64,000 nt of DNA from Neobacillus drentensis (GCF_021560175.1 NZ_CP091110.1:2904001-2968000), one strand, 5' to 3'; shown: positions 52,692 to 62,049, counted from the stretch's first letter. The notes: generated by a model not told the origin, from the sequence alone. Made by a program: numbers and translations.

Positions 52692-52698
52692 TTCGACA
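52692..52698 (-). promoter_or_regulatory. Spo0A box
   Basis: TTCGACA, reverse complement of the consensus TGTCGAA, upstream of the Spo0E-like gene. The rest of the 338-bp gap to the SMR gene shows only a GACCATTT/AAAGTGGTC hairpin at 52869. Confidence 0.55.
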
Positions 52699-52951
52699 AT
52701 AGTTTTAAAAAAACGACAGAATCATACAACGCCATCCAATGAATTAGGTTGTTAAATTGGAAAATGATTATAGAAAGTAAATATACTCAAAAAGCAGAAG
52801 GAATAACATAGGGAAGAGGAGTAGGATTGACTGGATATTGAACCCCATTAATAGATAGTAATCTTGACCATTTCCTTAAAGTGGTCTTATGGATCGAACT
52901 TCAAGAACGTGTATGACTGGATCTTATACCTATGTAAATGGAGGAGTTTAG

Positions 52952-53323
52952 GTGGGATATATCTATCTAATGGTTTCGATTATTTCTGAACTCATTGGTA
53001 CCTCGATGGTCAAAGCTTCTGAAGGATTTACAAAAGTATTTCCTGTCATTGGTGTATTTGTAAGTTTTTCCATTGCGTTTTTCTTTTTATCTTTATCACT
53101 AAAGACGATCCCATTGAATGCAGCATATGCTATTTGGTCAGGCCTAGGTACAATCGCTACAGTTATAATATCAGTATTAATTTGGAAAGAAAAAATAACG
53201 ATCGGAAGTATGATCGGGATTTTGTTGATCGTAACTGGAGTAGTGGTCTTAAATATTTGGGGTCCTGCACATAATACTTCATCTAATTCAGTAAGTACCT
53301 TATCCAATGTAGTGGAAAAATAA
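52952..53323 (+). CDS. Small multidrug resistance (SMR) transporter
   Basis: 123 residues, four membrane helices. The essential Glu is in IISELIGTSMVKASEGFT (residue 13), and AYAIWSGLGTIATVIISVLIWKE carries the conserved Trp and Gly of helix 3, closer to Qac/EmrE types than to guanidinium exporters. A serine-rich tail is extra. Works as an antiporting dimer. GTG start with GGAGGAG upstream; no partner SMR gene adjacent. Confidence 0.85.
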   Translation: MGYIYLMVSIISELIGTSMVKASEGFTKVFPVIGVFVSFSIAFFFLSLSLKTIPLNAAYAIWSGLGTIATVIISVLIWKEKITIGSMIGILLIVTGVVVLNIWGPAHNTSSNSVSTLSNVVEK

Positions 53324-53461
53324 AAATTAAACAAAGTAAAAAGTGGTTTGAAACAAGCTCAGTTTGGCGTAAGCTTCCACTTAACTGAGCATAGATTCTT
53401 ATAGTCTCCATTTTCTCATCAGTGAGTAAACTCTATATGAGTTCCGATGGAGCATAGTGAT

Positions 53462-53488
53462 AGCCTTACTGTTTAACACAGTAAGGCT
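53462..53488. terminator. Stem-loop between converging genes
   Basis: AGCCTTACTGT-ttaac-ACAGTAAGGCT; a second hairpin GCTCAGTT..AACTGAGC lies at 53357-53390. Confidence 0.6.
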
Positions 53489-53541
53489 AGTTTACAGCTT
53501 ACGAAATTCCCTTTCATCGTGCACTGTATTATTTCTAAACA

Positions 53542-54654
53542 TTACAAGACAATACCTTGTTTGATAATTTCTACTTTTACATTCGTGCTAAACGTAACAT
53601 TTTTAAAATATTCCTTCTTATCTAGCTTTTCCCAAGTTTTGGGGTGAAATGCGATCAACTTCCTCCCAATTCCAAATGCATCACAATTCGACTGCTGTAA
53701 TTTTGATATAACCCTTTTCACATCTCCTGTAAGCTCCTTTGTTAATACCTTATTTAGTCGTTCGATATCCTTTGGAACATCCCCCTTGGGGTATTCATCC
53801 ACATTTACCTTTAAATGTAACTTAAAATGAACAGAAACCTCTCCATTAGTTACATGAACGTATAATTTTCTTTTCATATTGCTGACATTAAACGAAACAT
53901 AATTTTTTAATTTCGGCTTTTCTTTATTACTGATTTGTTTTGTAAATCGCGCGTATTTTCCTTTTTTGTTATTCAATAAAAGAAGCAGGCAAGAATCTTC
54001 TGGGGATAATTTTATTCCTGAATATTTCATTTCATTCATCAGAGCTAGGCCGACAACTACTGCGGTTTTCTTATTATTCATTTTAAGATAAGGGAGGACG
54101 ATATCTTCTCCTGGATCAAGCATTTCTGAGGCTAGTGTCTGGATGGTTTGATCTGGAATGATCGAGTTTTCTTCTGCGCTAGTAAGTGCGTCTTGTATAT
54201 ATTCACTCACATTTGGCTCATGCTTTGGACGAATTTCAAGCAGATCCACCGCTTTGCCATCCACTACACCCAGTGTTGCACCCAGTGAATTTCGCGGATC
54301 TCTCCATACGACATCTAATGGTGGATAAATACCTTCAGCCGCCATCCGCTCGCCGAACATAATCAGTTTATTTTTAGATGAATCTAATATTCCTGATACT
54401 TCTCGATCGATTTTAAGTCGACAATCCCTTGGTGTATGACCTTTTGCAGAAAGTGTTTCACTTTTTACCCTTGCTTGTGGTCCTCCAGAGGACTCCTCGA
54501 TTATGGGAATGGAAACTCCTAATAACATTTTGTCATTATCTTCTAAATCATAACTTAATATCTGTACCAATACGGCATTTTTCATTAGGTGCTGATCCCA
54601 GCATCCAGTAAGTAATAAACATAGAAGTAAAACGATAGGCTTTTTGCTTTTCAT
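53542..54654 (-). CDS. Spore germination lipoprotein GerC
   Basis: 370 residues of the Ger(x)C family. Signal and lipobox LLLTGCWDQ (Cys about 18). Third subunit of a GerA-type nutrient receptor, attached to the outer face of the spore inner membrane. Overlaps the permease gene by 4 bp (ATGA). Last gene of gerA-gerB-gerC. Confidence 0.9.
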   Translation of the reverse strand: MKSKKPIVLLLCLLLTGCWDQHLMKNAVLVQILSYDLEDNDKMLLGVSIPIIEESSGGPQARVKSETLSAKGHTPRDCRLKIDREVSGILDSSKNKLIMFGERMAAEGIYPPLDVVWRDPRNSLGATLGVVDGKAVDLLEIRPKHEPNVSEYIQDALTSAEENSIIPDQTIQTLASEMLDPGEDIVLPYLKMNNKKTAVVVGLALMNEMKYSGIKLSPEDSCLLLLLNNKKGKYARFTKQISNKEKPKLKNYVSFNVSNMKRKLYVHVTNGEVSVHFKLHLKVNVDEYPKGDVPKDIERLNKVLTKELTGDVKRVISKLQQSNCDAFGIGRKLIAFHPKTWEKLDKKEYFKNVTFSTNVKVEIIKQGIVL

Positions 54655-55751
54655 GGCTTACTCACCACTTCTTTTTTCGACAAAATCAAAGATAGAATAA
54701 GGAGAAGTATAGGTATGATGCCGATAAAAATATAGTGCGTCGGCCCAAGAAAGTGATTAAAATTTTCAAAGTCTCTTCCTTGGTCAGGTAGAAGAGCCAA
54801 AATCAAATAAACACCTGCAACGATAGGCAGATAGCGGGCATAGTGTTTTTTTCTAAAAAGGCTGGCAAACCCCATTGCAGATAAAAATAGCCAGTTTGCA
54901 ATCGAAGTGGCAACGACGACAAGCCAGAGCGATAAGAAAAATAAATCCGTCCTTTCGATTACCTGAAAGGAATAGGCTTTAATCATATATAATAATGGTT
55001 CTGGAGTCAGTCCAATATCTATATTGGGTTCGAAATAGACAAGGGCTGCAAACACCAAAAAGGTATAAAAGAAGGTGACAAATATATTCGCAGTTGTGAT
55101 GGCAATCAGTTTCTCTTTTCCAGATGATTGCACATGGGGATGAATAAAAAGAAACAATTCAAAGCCCAACATAGAGAAAGCAGCTTCTTTTGACCCTTTC
55201 AATATGGTTGGAATACTATGATCCCCGACTGGAAAGATATACAGGAAGTTCGCATCCTTCATTGCATACGCAATCAACACGAATAATACAAACAGTATGG
55301 GGGATACCAGTACATAAAATCTCGCGATACTGGTTAACCCTGCATTAACAATGTAAATGCAAGTGAGGAGGATTAAAACCATAGTAATCCAATTAGGGGT
55401 ACGCGGCAGAATCCATTTATCAAGAATATCACTATATCTTGCTAAAACTAAGCTCCCTGTTACCATAAAATAGAGTGCATAACAAAGAATAAGCAGCTTT
55501 CCGGCAAACTTACCCAGTAATTCCGGCAGTATTTGGTACAAGGAAAGCGAGGGGAATCTTCTGCATAGTCCCCAATAGGAAAAGATAATTACTTGTGAGA
55601 TGACTCCTGCTAGTAGTGTGGACATCCAGCCATCCTGTTTGGCTATTAATGCCACATCATGGGGCAACGATAATATTCCTACACCAATTTGGGCCTGAAT
55701 GATCATAAAGACAAGCTGCTTTTTCGTAATTTTATTCTTGCTTTTTTTCAT
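54651..55751 (-). CDS. Spore germination permease GerB
   Basis: 366 residues, ten membrane helices of the endospore germination permease/APC-like group (MIIQAQIGVGILSLPHDVA at the start). Binds the germinant amino acid or sugar in known receptors. Overlaps gerA by 20 bp and gerC by 4 bp, so translation is coupled. Confidence 0.9.
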   Translation of the reverse strand: MKKSKNKITKKQLVFMIIQAQIGVGILSLPHDVALIAKQDGWMSTLLAGVISQVIIFSYWGLCRRFPSLSLYQILPELLGKFAGKLLILCYALYFMVTGSLVLARYSDILDKWILPRTPNWITMVLILLTCIYIVNAGLTSIARFYVLVSPILFVLFVLIAYAMKDANFLYIFPVGDHSIPTILKGSKEAAFSMLGFELFLFIHPHVQSSGKEKLIAITTANIFVTFFYTFLVFAALVYFEPNIDIGLTPEPLLYMIKAYSFQVIERTDLFFLSLWLVVVATSIANWLFLSAMGFASLFRKKHYARYLPIVAGVYLILALLPDQGRDFENFNHFLGPTHYIFIGIIPILLLILSLILSKKEVVSKP

Positions 55752-57276
55752 TACTCTCCCAGCCCCTTGCCAAAGATTGCTTTTTCAGGATTTTCGGTTT
55801 TGAATCATTCGGACGTGTATTAAATTTCCAAAGAGGTAAACGGATAAACGTATCTTTAATATCTTTTAATCGAAATGGTGCCCAAGGTGAAAAGTAGGCT
55901 GTGCCAAATGATTCTAACCTGCATAAATGAGCTAAAGTAAACATAAACCCAAAGATAATTCCTACAAAGCCGAAGGTTGATGCCAAAATCATATGGGGAA
56001 ACCGCAAAAATCGTACGGCATCACTCATTTCTGTGGCAGGGATGCTGTAGGCTGCAATGGCCGTTATTGCCACAACCACAATCATGGTATTCGAAATGAG
56101 TCCGGCACGGACAACGGCATCACCAATAACCAAACCTCCGACAATACCAATGGTTTGACCAATTCTTGACGGAAGGCGAACCCCCGCTTCACGAATCAGT
56201 TCTATGGTCAACTCCATGACAAGGGCTTCAATTAACGGAGGAAAAGGGATATTTTTGATTGAACTTACAATAGGGAGAACTAAATCATCCGGTAATACTT
56301 CAAAATGAAAACCAATCACCGCAATATAAATAGCAGGTAAATTTACCGCAATGATAATGCTGACGAGCCTCATGGAACGGATAAAGGTACCAATCATCCA
56401 GCGTGAATTATAATCATCAGGTGAATGGAAAAAGGCAAAAAAGGTGACGGGAATAATTAAACAAGCAGGATATCCTTCCATCAAGACCGCCACTCTTCCT
56501 TCATTGAGATGACCTATAACACGATCTACTCTCTCTGTATTTAAAATCTGAGGAAAGGGTGACCAAGTGGAATCTTCGATCAACTCCTGAAGAGCTCCAG
56601 TACCGGGGAGATGGTCCATTGAAATATGATTGACCCTCCGTCTGAATTCGCTGATCATTTCAGGATTGGCAAGATCCTTCATATAAACCATGGATAATTT
56701 GGATTGAACATGTTCACCCAAGGTTATATGTTCCATGGTAAGGTTTGCGGTTCTACATGATTTCCTAATTAAATGAAGATTGGTTGAAAGGTTTTCGATA
56801 AAACCTTCATGAGATCCCTGAATAACTTGTTCATTACTAGGTTCTATAATGCTCCTGTCTTTGGAGAGGCCAATTTCGACCATGTACAGTTCATTTACAC
56901 CATTCAAGAACATGATGCAGGAGCCGTTTAAAAGTGCTTCTTGAGCTTTGATTAAGTTGTTGGATTTGAGAAAGATAGAATGAAGTACATTTTCGAACTG
57001 GCCATCCGCTGCTTCCATTAAAGGCTTTATAATATCTCTTTGAATTTTATCCTTATCTGCCATCGTATCTAAAAAGACCAAGATTCCGCGATTATTTTCC
57101 TCATTGAATTCCTTCGTCTTTAAATCAGCTGAATCAGAAAAGATATGTTTTAAATAAGAAATATTCTCATCGATTGTATGAAATACCTCTTTAAATGATA
57201 TAGAGTCCTCATTTGAAGCAACCGGCTGGATATCCCTTTGCATGAACTTTTTTAAAGAAGGGAAAATGGATTTCAT
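55732..57276 (-). CDS. Spore germination receptor subunit GerA
   Basis: 514 residues. N-terminal soluble part with ENRGILVFLDTMADKDKI and NGSCIMFLNG, then GYPACLIIPVTFF and about five membrane helices with the LIREAGVRLPSRIGQTIGIV signature. Forms the channel of GerA-type receptors. First gene of the operon; the palindrome ATCCCCACGATAGGGGAT lies in its leader at 57312-57329. Confidence 0.92.
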   Translation of the reverse strand: MKSIFPSLKKFMQRDIQPVASNEDSISFKEVFHTIDENISYLKHIFSDSADLKTKEFNEENNRGILVFLDTMADKDKIQRDIIKPLMEAADGQFENVLHSIFLKSNNLIKAQEALLNGSCIMFLNGVNELYMVEIGLSKDRSIIEPSNEQVIQGSHEGFIENLSTNLHLIRKSCRTANLTMEHITLGEHVQSKLSMVYMKDLANPEMISEFRRRVNHISMDHLPGTGALQELIEDSTWSPFPQILNTERVDRVIGHLNEGRVAVLMEGYPACLIIPVTFFAFFHSPDDYNSRWMIGTFIRSMRLVSIIIAVNLPAIYIAVIGFHFEVLPDDLVLPIVSSIKNIPFPPLIEALVMELTIELIREAGVRLPSRIGQTIGIVGGLVIGDAVVRAGLISNTMIVVVAITAIAAYSIPATEMSDAVRFLRFPHMILASTFGFVGIIFGFMFTLAHLCRLESFGTAYFSPWAPFRLKDIKDTFIRLPLWKFNTRPNDSKPKILKKQSLARGWESNEKKQE

Positions 57277-57428
57277 TTTTTTTACTCCATTATCAAAATG
57301 TTTCCATTATCATCCCCACGATAGGGGATAACTATGTATTGGGTTGGTATGGTTGAAATAAAAAAAGGGAAGATCTTGTAGACTTGTTCTTATTATTCAT
57401 TGTTGTTTTTGTGTAAGTATGAGATTTC

Positions 57429-57615
57429 ATAAGCGGAGAATTTCCGGCTAATGTATTCAGAGACAGCTTGAGAAGCCGATATAAGCGGAGAATTTCCGAT
57501 TAACTGCTCTAAATAAGGCAAAATCCGAAGATTTGGATAAAATTAACGGAAAAACTTCCTTTATTTTTAATGAAATAGGGATATTTCTTAATTTAAACGG
57601 AATTTCGCCGCTTAT
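57429..57615. repeat. Intergenic repeat with AAGCGGAGAATTTCCG units
   Basis: ATAAGCGGAGAATTTCCG occurs at 57429-57446 and 57481-57498, and an inverted, nearly matching copy CGGAATTTCGCCGCTTAT at 57598-57615. The outer units could form an extended stem. Nothing coding is seen in the 528-bp gap. Confidence 0.7.
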
Positions 57616-57660
57616 TTTTCAAACAGAGTGTATCAACAATCAGTAATAACAGTGCCCTGT

Positions 57661-57698
57661 AAAAAAAGAGCGCTTGTCCACCATTTTGGGACAGGGGC
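57661..57698 (-). terminator. Terminator of the ydhR-like gene
   Basis: Minus strand GCCCCTGTCC..GGACAAGCGC followed by TCTTTTTTT. Confidence 0.65.
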
Positions 57699-57804
57699 AA
57701 CTTTTCAAGTGTTCATATCTTATTTTATTATGAATTTATAAATTCAACCAATTCAGAAACAATCTCTTAAAATCTATATCTAAAAAATTAGATCATCTTA
57801 TAAA

Positions 57805-58128
57805 TTAATAACTAGGTGTTTTTACTGGACCTTTAGTGATCGCAGTAAGTTTAGAGTTAATGGCAAAGATCTTTGAGTTTACATCTGTTATTCCAAAGCT
57901 GGATAATCTTTTAGAATGCATATCCATATATTTTTTAGCTGTTTCTTTTGATTCAAAAATATAAATTCCACCAGCTTCGTTGGTTTCCCGACTTTCTGTC
58001 CAGATTTTCCACATAAAGCCATCTTCTTCATTAATACTTTTCGCTAAATCTGAAAACGCATCCGCCATTTCATCTCCGAATGGTCCATTCATTTTAAAAT
58101 CTACTTGTAATACGTAGGCCATTTTCAT
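57805..58128 (-). CDS. YdhR-family monooxygenase-like protein
   Basis: 107-residue ferredoxin-like alpha/beta barrel half: YVLQVDFKMNGPFGDEMADA, GFMWKIWTESRETNEAGGIY and IFESKETAKKYMDMHSKRL match YdhR. Relatives may oxidise aromatic compounds without cofactor. Ten bp after the SpxH-like gene, so an operon. Confidence 0.8.
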   Translation of the reverse strand: MKMAYVLQVDFKMNGPFGDEMADAFSDLAKSINEEDGFMWKIWTESRETNEAGGIYIFESKETAKKYMDMHSKRLSSFGITDVNSKIFAINSKLTAITKGPVKTPSY

Positions 58129-58137
58129 TCTCCCTGT

Positions 58138-59067
58138 TTATTTTGTTGTTGTAAAATATAATTCACCTAAAATTTCCTTCGCTTTATAACTGTTTGGTGA
58201 TAGTTCTTTTTCAATAAAAGCGTCAAGTTCCGATTTCTCAACATCGTACATCACTTCAATTTCTTTTGAAAACAGAAGTTTCTCTTTTTTAAGTAAGTAG
58301 GAAAGAGGAGGTTGTTGTTTTGGTTGTAGTTCTTCTAGATTTAAGACTTGCTTTAACCCCATAACATAGTTTTCTAGAGGGCGGCCGCCAACGATTTTTA
58401 TCCCTTTATTTTCTTCATTCAACAGGATAATTGTAGGGAATCCTCTAGCACCAAGTTTTCTAGTTAGAAAGAAGTCTTCATTTAATAAATCGTGACCAGT
58501 TGGTTCGTCAGCTTCTTTTACCGTTTCTTCACCATCTAGTCCCATTGCATTACAAATTCCTACTAGAACAGATTTCTCACCAATGTTTTTATTGAAAGCA
58601 AACAGAGCTTCTCTAGAACGACGCAGGAATTCAAAAGCTTTTTCCTCACTATGATGTTTCTGAATAATTTTAAAAACACGAGATGGTGGGAAAGATGACT
58701 GAACTGGATTGTCAATCATGAGTGAACCATCAATAGGCATGCGGGAATGATTGCCTACTTCTCTCCAGTGACCTGCAACGTCAGCAGGTTTATAGATACC
58801 ATTTGCGGGATCAATGGGTCCATCATGCCATTTTTCCAGCAACCCACCCATTACAGTATGGAAGTTAAAATAATGACTATACTGCTCGACAAAACGGCGA
58901 AGAACGGGTTCGAGTGCCCAACAATGAGAGCATATAGGATCTGTCACATAATATAAATCTACCGATTTCTTGGGTTGATTCAAATCAATAATCTCCATAT
59001 CTTCATCGCCAACTACACCACATACACCTGTTTCTAAATCACAAATCATGTTATTATTTTTATTCAA
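58138..59067 (-). CDS. SpxH (YjbH)-like DsbA-family protein
   Basis: 309 residues with a thioredoxin-like/DsbA fold. VDLYYVTDPICSHCWALEP holds a CSHC motif where SpxH has CPEC and FrnE has CPWC; RKLGARGFPTIILLN supplies the cis-Pro loop. SpxH delivers Spx to ClpXP; the close layout including the long C-terminal helical part supports that group. The start is a TTG at 59067 with AAAGGGGG 8 nt upstream. The frame continues to 59124, but that part forms a hairpin (59098-59126) and is not coding. Confidence 0.7.
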   Translation of the reverse strand: MNKNNNMICDLETGVCGVVGDEDMEIIDLNQPKKSVDLYYVTDPICSHCWALEPVLRRFVEQYSHYFNFHTVMGGLLEKWHDGPIDPANGIYKPADVAGHWREVGNHSRMPIDGSLMIDNPVQSSFPPSRVFKIIQKHHSEEKAFEFLRRSREALFAFNKNIGEKSVLVGICNAMGLDGEETVKEADEPTGHDLLNEDFFLTRKLGARGFPTIILLNEENKGIKIVGGRPLENYVMGLKQVLNLEELQPKQQPPLSYLLKKEKLLFSKEIEVMYDVEKSELDAFIEKELSPNSYKAKEILGELYFTTTK

Positions 59068-59187
59068 GTAAGAATCCCCCTTTGTGTTTGTTACCATAAA
59101 GGGCAGGCCCAAAGAGCTGCCCATTTAGTTTTGATTTATCAGTTGTTGTACAATTGCATTGTAGTACATAATGAAAAACACGAATAC

Positions 59188-59209
59188 CGATAGTTAATTG
59201 GATCTATCG
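59188..59209. promoter_or_regulatory. Palindrome between SpxH-like gene and tetR-like gene
   Basis: CGATAG-ttaattggat-CTATCG, candidate TetR operator in a divergent intergenic region; GTACAAT/ATTGTAGTAC lies nearby at 59147. Confidence 0.4.
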
Positions 59210-59259
59210 TATATACAACACTTTTGAAAAATTGTTGAAAAAGTTGGAGGGACTTTTGA

Positions 59260-59829
59260 ATGACTCAAGAAAAAACGGACCCCCGAATTCTTCGGACACG
59301 TAAATTAATCATGGATTCTTTTATTGAACTTTCAGGAAAAAAAGAATTCAAGGATATTACCATTAAAGATATTACAACAGAGGCTATGGTCAACCGTGCG
59401 ACGTTTTATTATCATTTCGAGGATAAATATGACTTATTAGAAAAAGTATTATCAGAAGTCTTGTTGATCAATTTGGATTCCAATCAGGTAGAGCAAAATG
59501 AATTAAATGAAGAAGTGATGGTTAGTATCTTTTTAGCCATTACGAATTTTCAAAATTCCTTATCCAATCGCTGCCATAGAGGTTACGAAGACACCATTGC
59601 CCGCATCATAAGGGAACAATTGGAAATTGTTTTTTACAAAATGTTGTTAAAAAGACGTTCAATAGAAGAAAGTCAAGCACATAAGAGAATAGCTGTTATG
59701 TTAAGTTGGGGAATCTACGGAGCAACAGTTGAATGGAGAAGAATGAAAGAGGTACAACCTGAAGAATTTATCAAATCACTAATCCCTTTTATTATGCATG
59801 GGATTGATTGTGACATTATAAGCCAATAG
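59260..59829 (+). CDS. TetR/AcrR-family regulator
   Basis: 189 residues. HTH DITIKDITTEAMVNRATFYYHF at about 33-54 followed by EDKYDLL; C-terminal part variable, with YGATVEWRR as in TetR_C-type regulators of stress genes. Divergent from the SpxH-like/YdhR pair, which it probably controls. Confidence 0.85.
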   Translation: MTQEKTDPRILRTRKLIMDSFIELSGKKEFKDITIKDITTEAMVNRATFYYHFEDKYDLLEKVLSEVLLINLDSNQVEQNELNEEVMVSIFLAITNFQNSLSNRCHRGYEDTIARIIREQLEIVFYKMLLKRRSIEESQAHKRIAVMLSWGIYGATVEWRRMKEVQPEEFIKSLIPFIMHGIDCDIISQ

Positions 59830-59867
59830 GTACGACAAAAAAAGATTGTGAAAAATTGTCACTAAAG

Positions 59868-59915
59868 TCACGGGTGCTTAAGCTAAACAAGGGATTGCGG
59901 CATTATTTTTTTCTT
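59868..59915. repeat. Dispersed intergenic repeat, copy 8, degenerate
   Basis: GTCACGGGTGCTTAAGCTAAA, then GGGATTGCGGCATT and seven T. Confidence 0.5.
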
Positions 59916-59989
59916 ATAAGAATCAATGGATGAATGAGCAAGTTAATGGAAGAACAAGAAAAGGCATCCCTTTGGAATGCGTCATCAAG

Positions 59990-60715
59990 TTAAGATGGAA
60001 GAGTTACGGTTTCTTTTTCTGGTGTCGTATTTTCTTCCAATTCTTTATATCCCTTTTCTTTACCTTTATTAATCCATTGCACTAAATATTTTTGATAATG
60101 TTTCATTAACCAGCCAACGATTTTACCGATGAAGTACGCAGCGAATAGGGTGCCAATGCCAATGGATCCTAATGACTGAATGAAAATAATACATACTAAA
60201 CCCGCCACACTAACATTGAGTAAATCACTGGAAATTTTAGCATTACTAAATTTCATACGAAATTTTTCACTTATGACATATGTTAACTCATCATATGGCA
60301 TTAAAGGGAATTTAGCATTAAAATATCCTAGTAAACCAATTGCAACAATGAATAAACTGATAATTAAAAATACCCATCTCATTACTAACGTTTCAGGTGT
60401 AGGCAGTAATTGCACCAGGAATAATGTTACATCCATATAAAATCCAAATAAAAATGTAATCGTTAATTGTACAATAGATTCCCTCAAATTGAATTGTTTA
60501 CTTAAAATCACTTGTAGGATAATAAATAATATGTTTGCGACTACTGTCATGATCCCGACTGACAAACCGGAAGATAGTGAAAATGCATAAGCTAAGGATG
60601 AAACTGGTGATACGCCCAAATCTGCTTGTATTGAAAAGCTGACACCAAGTGAAAGAAAAAACAACCCGACAATGTATAAACAAAGTCTCCTCATGGTCAC
60701 ATTAAAATTTTTCAA
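59990..60715 (-). CDS. YczE/YyaS/YitT-family membrane protein
   Basis: 241 residues, five or six helices. Start LCLYIVGLFFLSLGVSFSIQ with ADLGVSPVSSLAYAFS, and GTLFAAYFIGKIVGW near the end match YczE-type proteins, of unknown function. Divergent from a LysR regulator, a common pairing for this family. Confidence 0.8.
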   Translation of the reverse strand: MKNFNVTMRRLCLYIVGLFFLSLGVSFSIQADLGVSPVSSLAYAFSLSSGLSVGIMTVVANILFIILQVILSKQFNLRESIVQLTITFLFGFYMDVTLFLVQLLPTPETLVMRWVFLIISLFIVAIGLLGYFNAKFPLMPYDELTYVISEKFRMKFSNAKISSDLLNVSVAGLVCIIFIQSLGSIGIGTLFAAYFIGKIVGWLMKHYQKYLVQWINKGKEKGYKELEENTTPEKETVTLPS

Positions 60716-60830
60716 AAAATCCCTCTCTCTATTAGCAATCTAACTACCATATTAACACGGGAATTGATATATTAATAATATATATATTTAATGTTTATTA
60801 TATATAAAAACGTATAATGGAGTTAAGAAT

Positions 60831-61703
60831 ATGGATCTTCGTCAGTTACAGTATTATCAAGAAATTGTTAAACAGGGGAATATTTCGAAGGCTGCTGAAA
60901 AATTAAACATAGCACAGCCCCCATTAAGTCAACTACTACAAAAATTAGAAAATGAGTTAGGTACAACTTTAATACACCGTTATCGTCAAAAATGGGAAGT
61001 GACTGAATCTGGTCAGCTGTTATATCAATATGCAAAACAATTAGTAAGTCAAATGGAAGAAGTGAAAAGACGGATTCACGAAATTGAAGAAGGCAGCGCT
61101 GGGACAGTACATATAGGTGTCTCCTCTGCATGTTCTAATATGTTGATTGATTACATTGCAAAGTTTAGAGAACAGTTTGCTAAAATCAAATTCAGCATAT
61201 TTTCTAGGGAATCGGAAGGTTTATTAAAAAAGTTAAAACAAAAGGAAATTGATATTGCTTTACTTATAAGACCAAGTAATACCGAGCAATTTGAGACGAA
61301 AACTTTGAAAAAAGAGCCTAACATCCTCATTGTTCCTAAGAGATGGACAACATCCCTTTCAGCTCAACCTACGTTAAAGGAAATTGCTCACCTTCCTTTT
61401 ATTATGCTAGGTGCTATGGAAGGTTTCTCCTTTCATGGAGATCTATTAAAAGCCTTTGAAGACCATGGGGTTAAACCCAATATTATTATTGAATGCAAGG
61501 ATATCCCAATGCTTGTCGCACTTGTCAATCGGGGATTAGGCATCTCCATTATTCCAAATATGCACCATAAATCACTATTTGTTGAACATTTAAAGATATA
61601 CGAATTCAGGCAGTTCGATTCTAGTGTAGAACCTGTGATGATGAAATTAAAAGATGTATCAATTTCAAAAGCAGCAACACAATTCTGGGAAATGGTGAAA
61701 TAA
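60831..61703 (+). CDS. LysR-family regulator
   Basis: 290 residues. MDLRQLQYYQEIVKQGNISK with AAEKLNIAQPPLSQLLQKLE is the winged helix; the substrate domain follows from about 90. Divergent from the YczE-like gene with an AT-rich, palindrome-rich 115-bp spacer, so it probably controls that gene. Confidence 0.85.
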   Translation: MDLRQLQYYQEIVKQGNISKAAEKLNIAQPPLSQLLQKLENELGTTLIHRYRQKWEVTESGQLLYQYAKQLVSQMEEVKRRIHEIEEGSAGTVHIGVSSACSNMLIDYIAKFREQFAKIKFSIFSRESEGLLKKLKQKEIDIALLIRPSNTEQFETKTLKKEPNILIVPKRWTTSLSAQPTLKEIAHLPFIMLGAMEGFSFHGDLLKAFEDHGVKPNIIIECKDIPMLVALVNRGLGISIIPNMHHKSLFVEHLKIYEFRQFDSSVEPVMMKLKDVSISKAATQFWEMVK

Positions 61704-61725
61704 TATTTAGTTAGTCCATTATAGG

Positions 61726-61758
61726 GCGCTTTTCTTGAGTAAAGAAAGCGTCTTTTTT
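61726..61758 (+). terminator. Rho-independent terminator
   Basis: GCGCTTTTCTT-gagt-AAAGAAAGCGTC with six T. Confidence 0.7.
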
Positions 61759-61851
61759 CTTGTATAGCACGTATGTTCTCATGGTTCGGTAAATTGCTAC
61801 TATTTTCGATTGCTGAGTACCTACGTATGAATTTAAGAGGAAGTGTAACAA

Positions 61852-62030
61852 GTGAAGGATGAATTTTTGCCAGATATATTAGGATTCTGTTTACTCCTCA
61901 TGTTTGTCATTATTGAAAAACGTTCGAAGAATCCATTAATTCCATCTAGTTTATTCACATACCCACTTTAGTCAGCGCTACTATCTGTGCGGCATTGTTT
62001 GCTAAGTTGGAAGGTACGATTAATTTTTAG
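61852..62030 (+). pseudogene. MFS drug-efflux (DHA2/EmrB-type) remnant
   Basis: From a GTG with a weak site, reads LGFCLLLMFVIIEKRSKNPL and IPSSLF, the family pattern before helix 11 of 14-helix efflux proteins, then stops at 61969. Another frame continues with VSATICAALFAKLEGTINF to 62030. Internal deletion plus frameshift of a once larger gene. Confidence 0.45.
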
Positions 62031-62049
62031 GATGAGTAAAAAAAGGACG

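Noticed and set aside
52800..52951. Guanidine riboswitch upstream of the SMR gene
   Set aside because: No ykkC-type conserved blocks are visible, and the protein looks like the Qac type rather than a guanidinium exporter.
59068..59124. N-terminal extension of the SpxH-like protein
   Set aside because: This stretch forms a GGGCAG/CTGCCC hairpin, and a good ribosome site lies downstream of it before TTG 59067.
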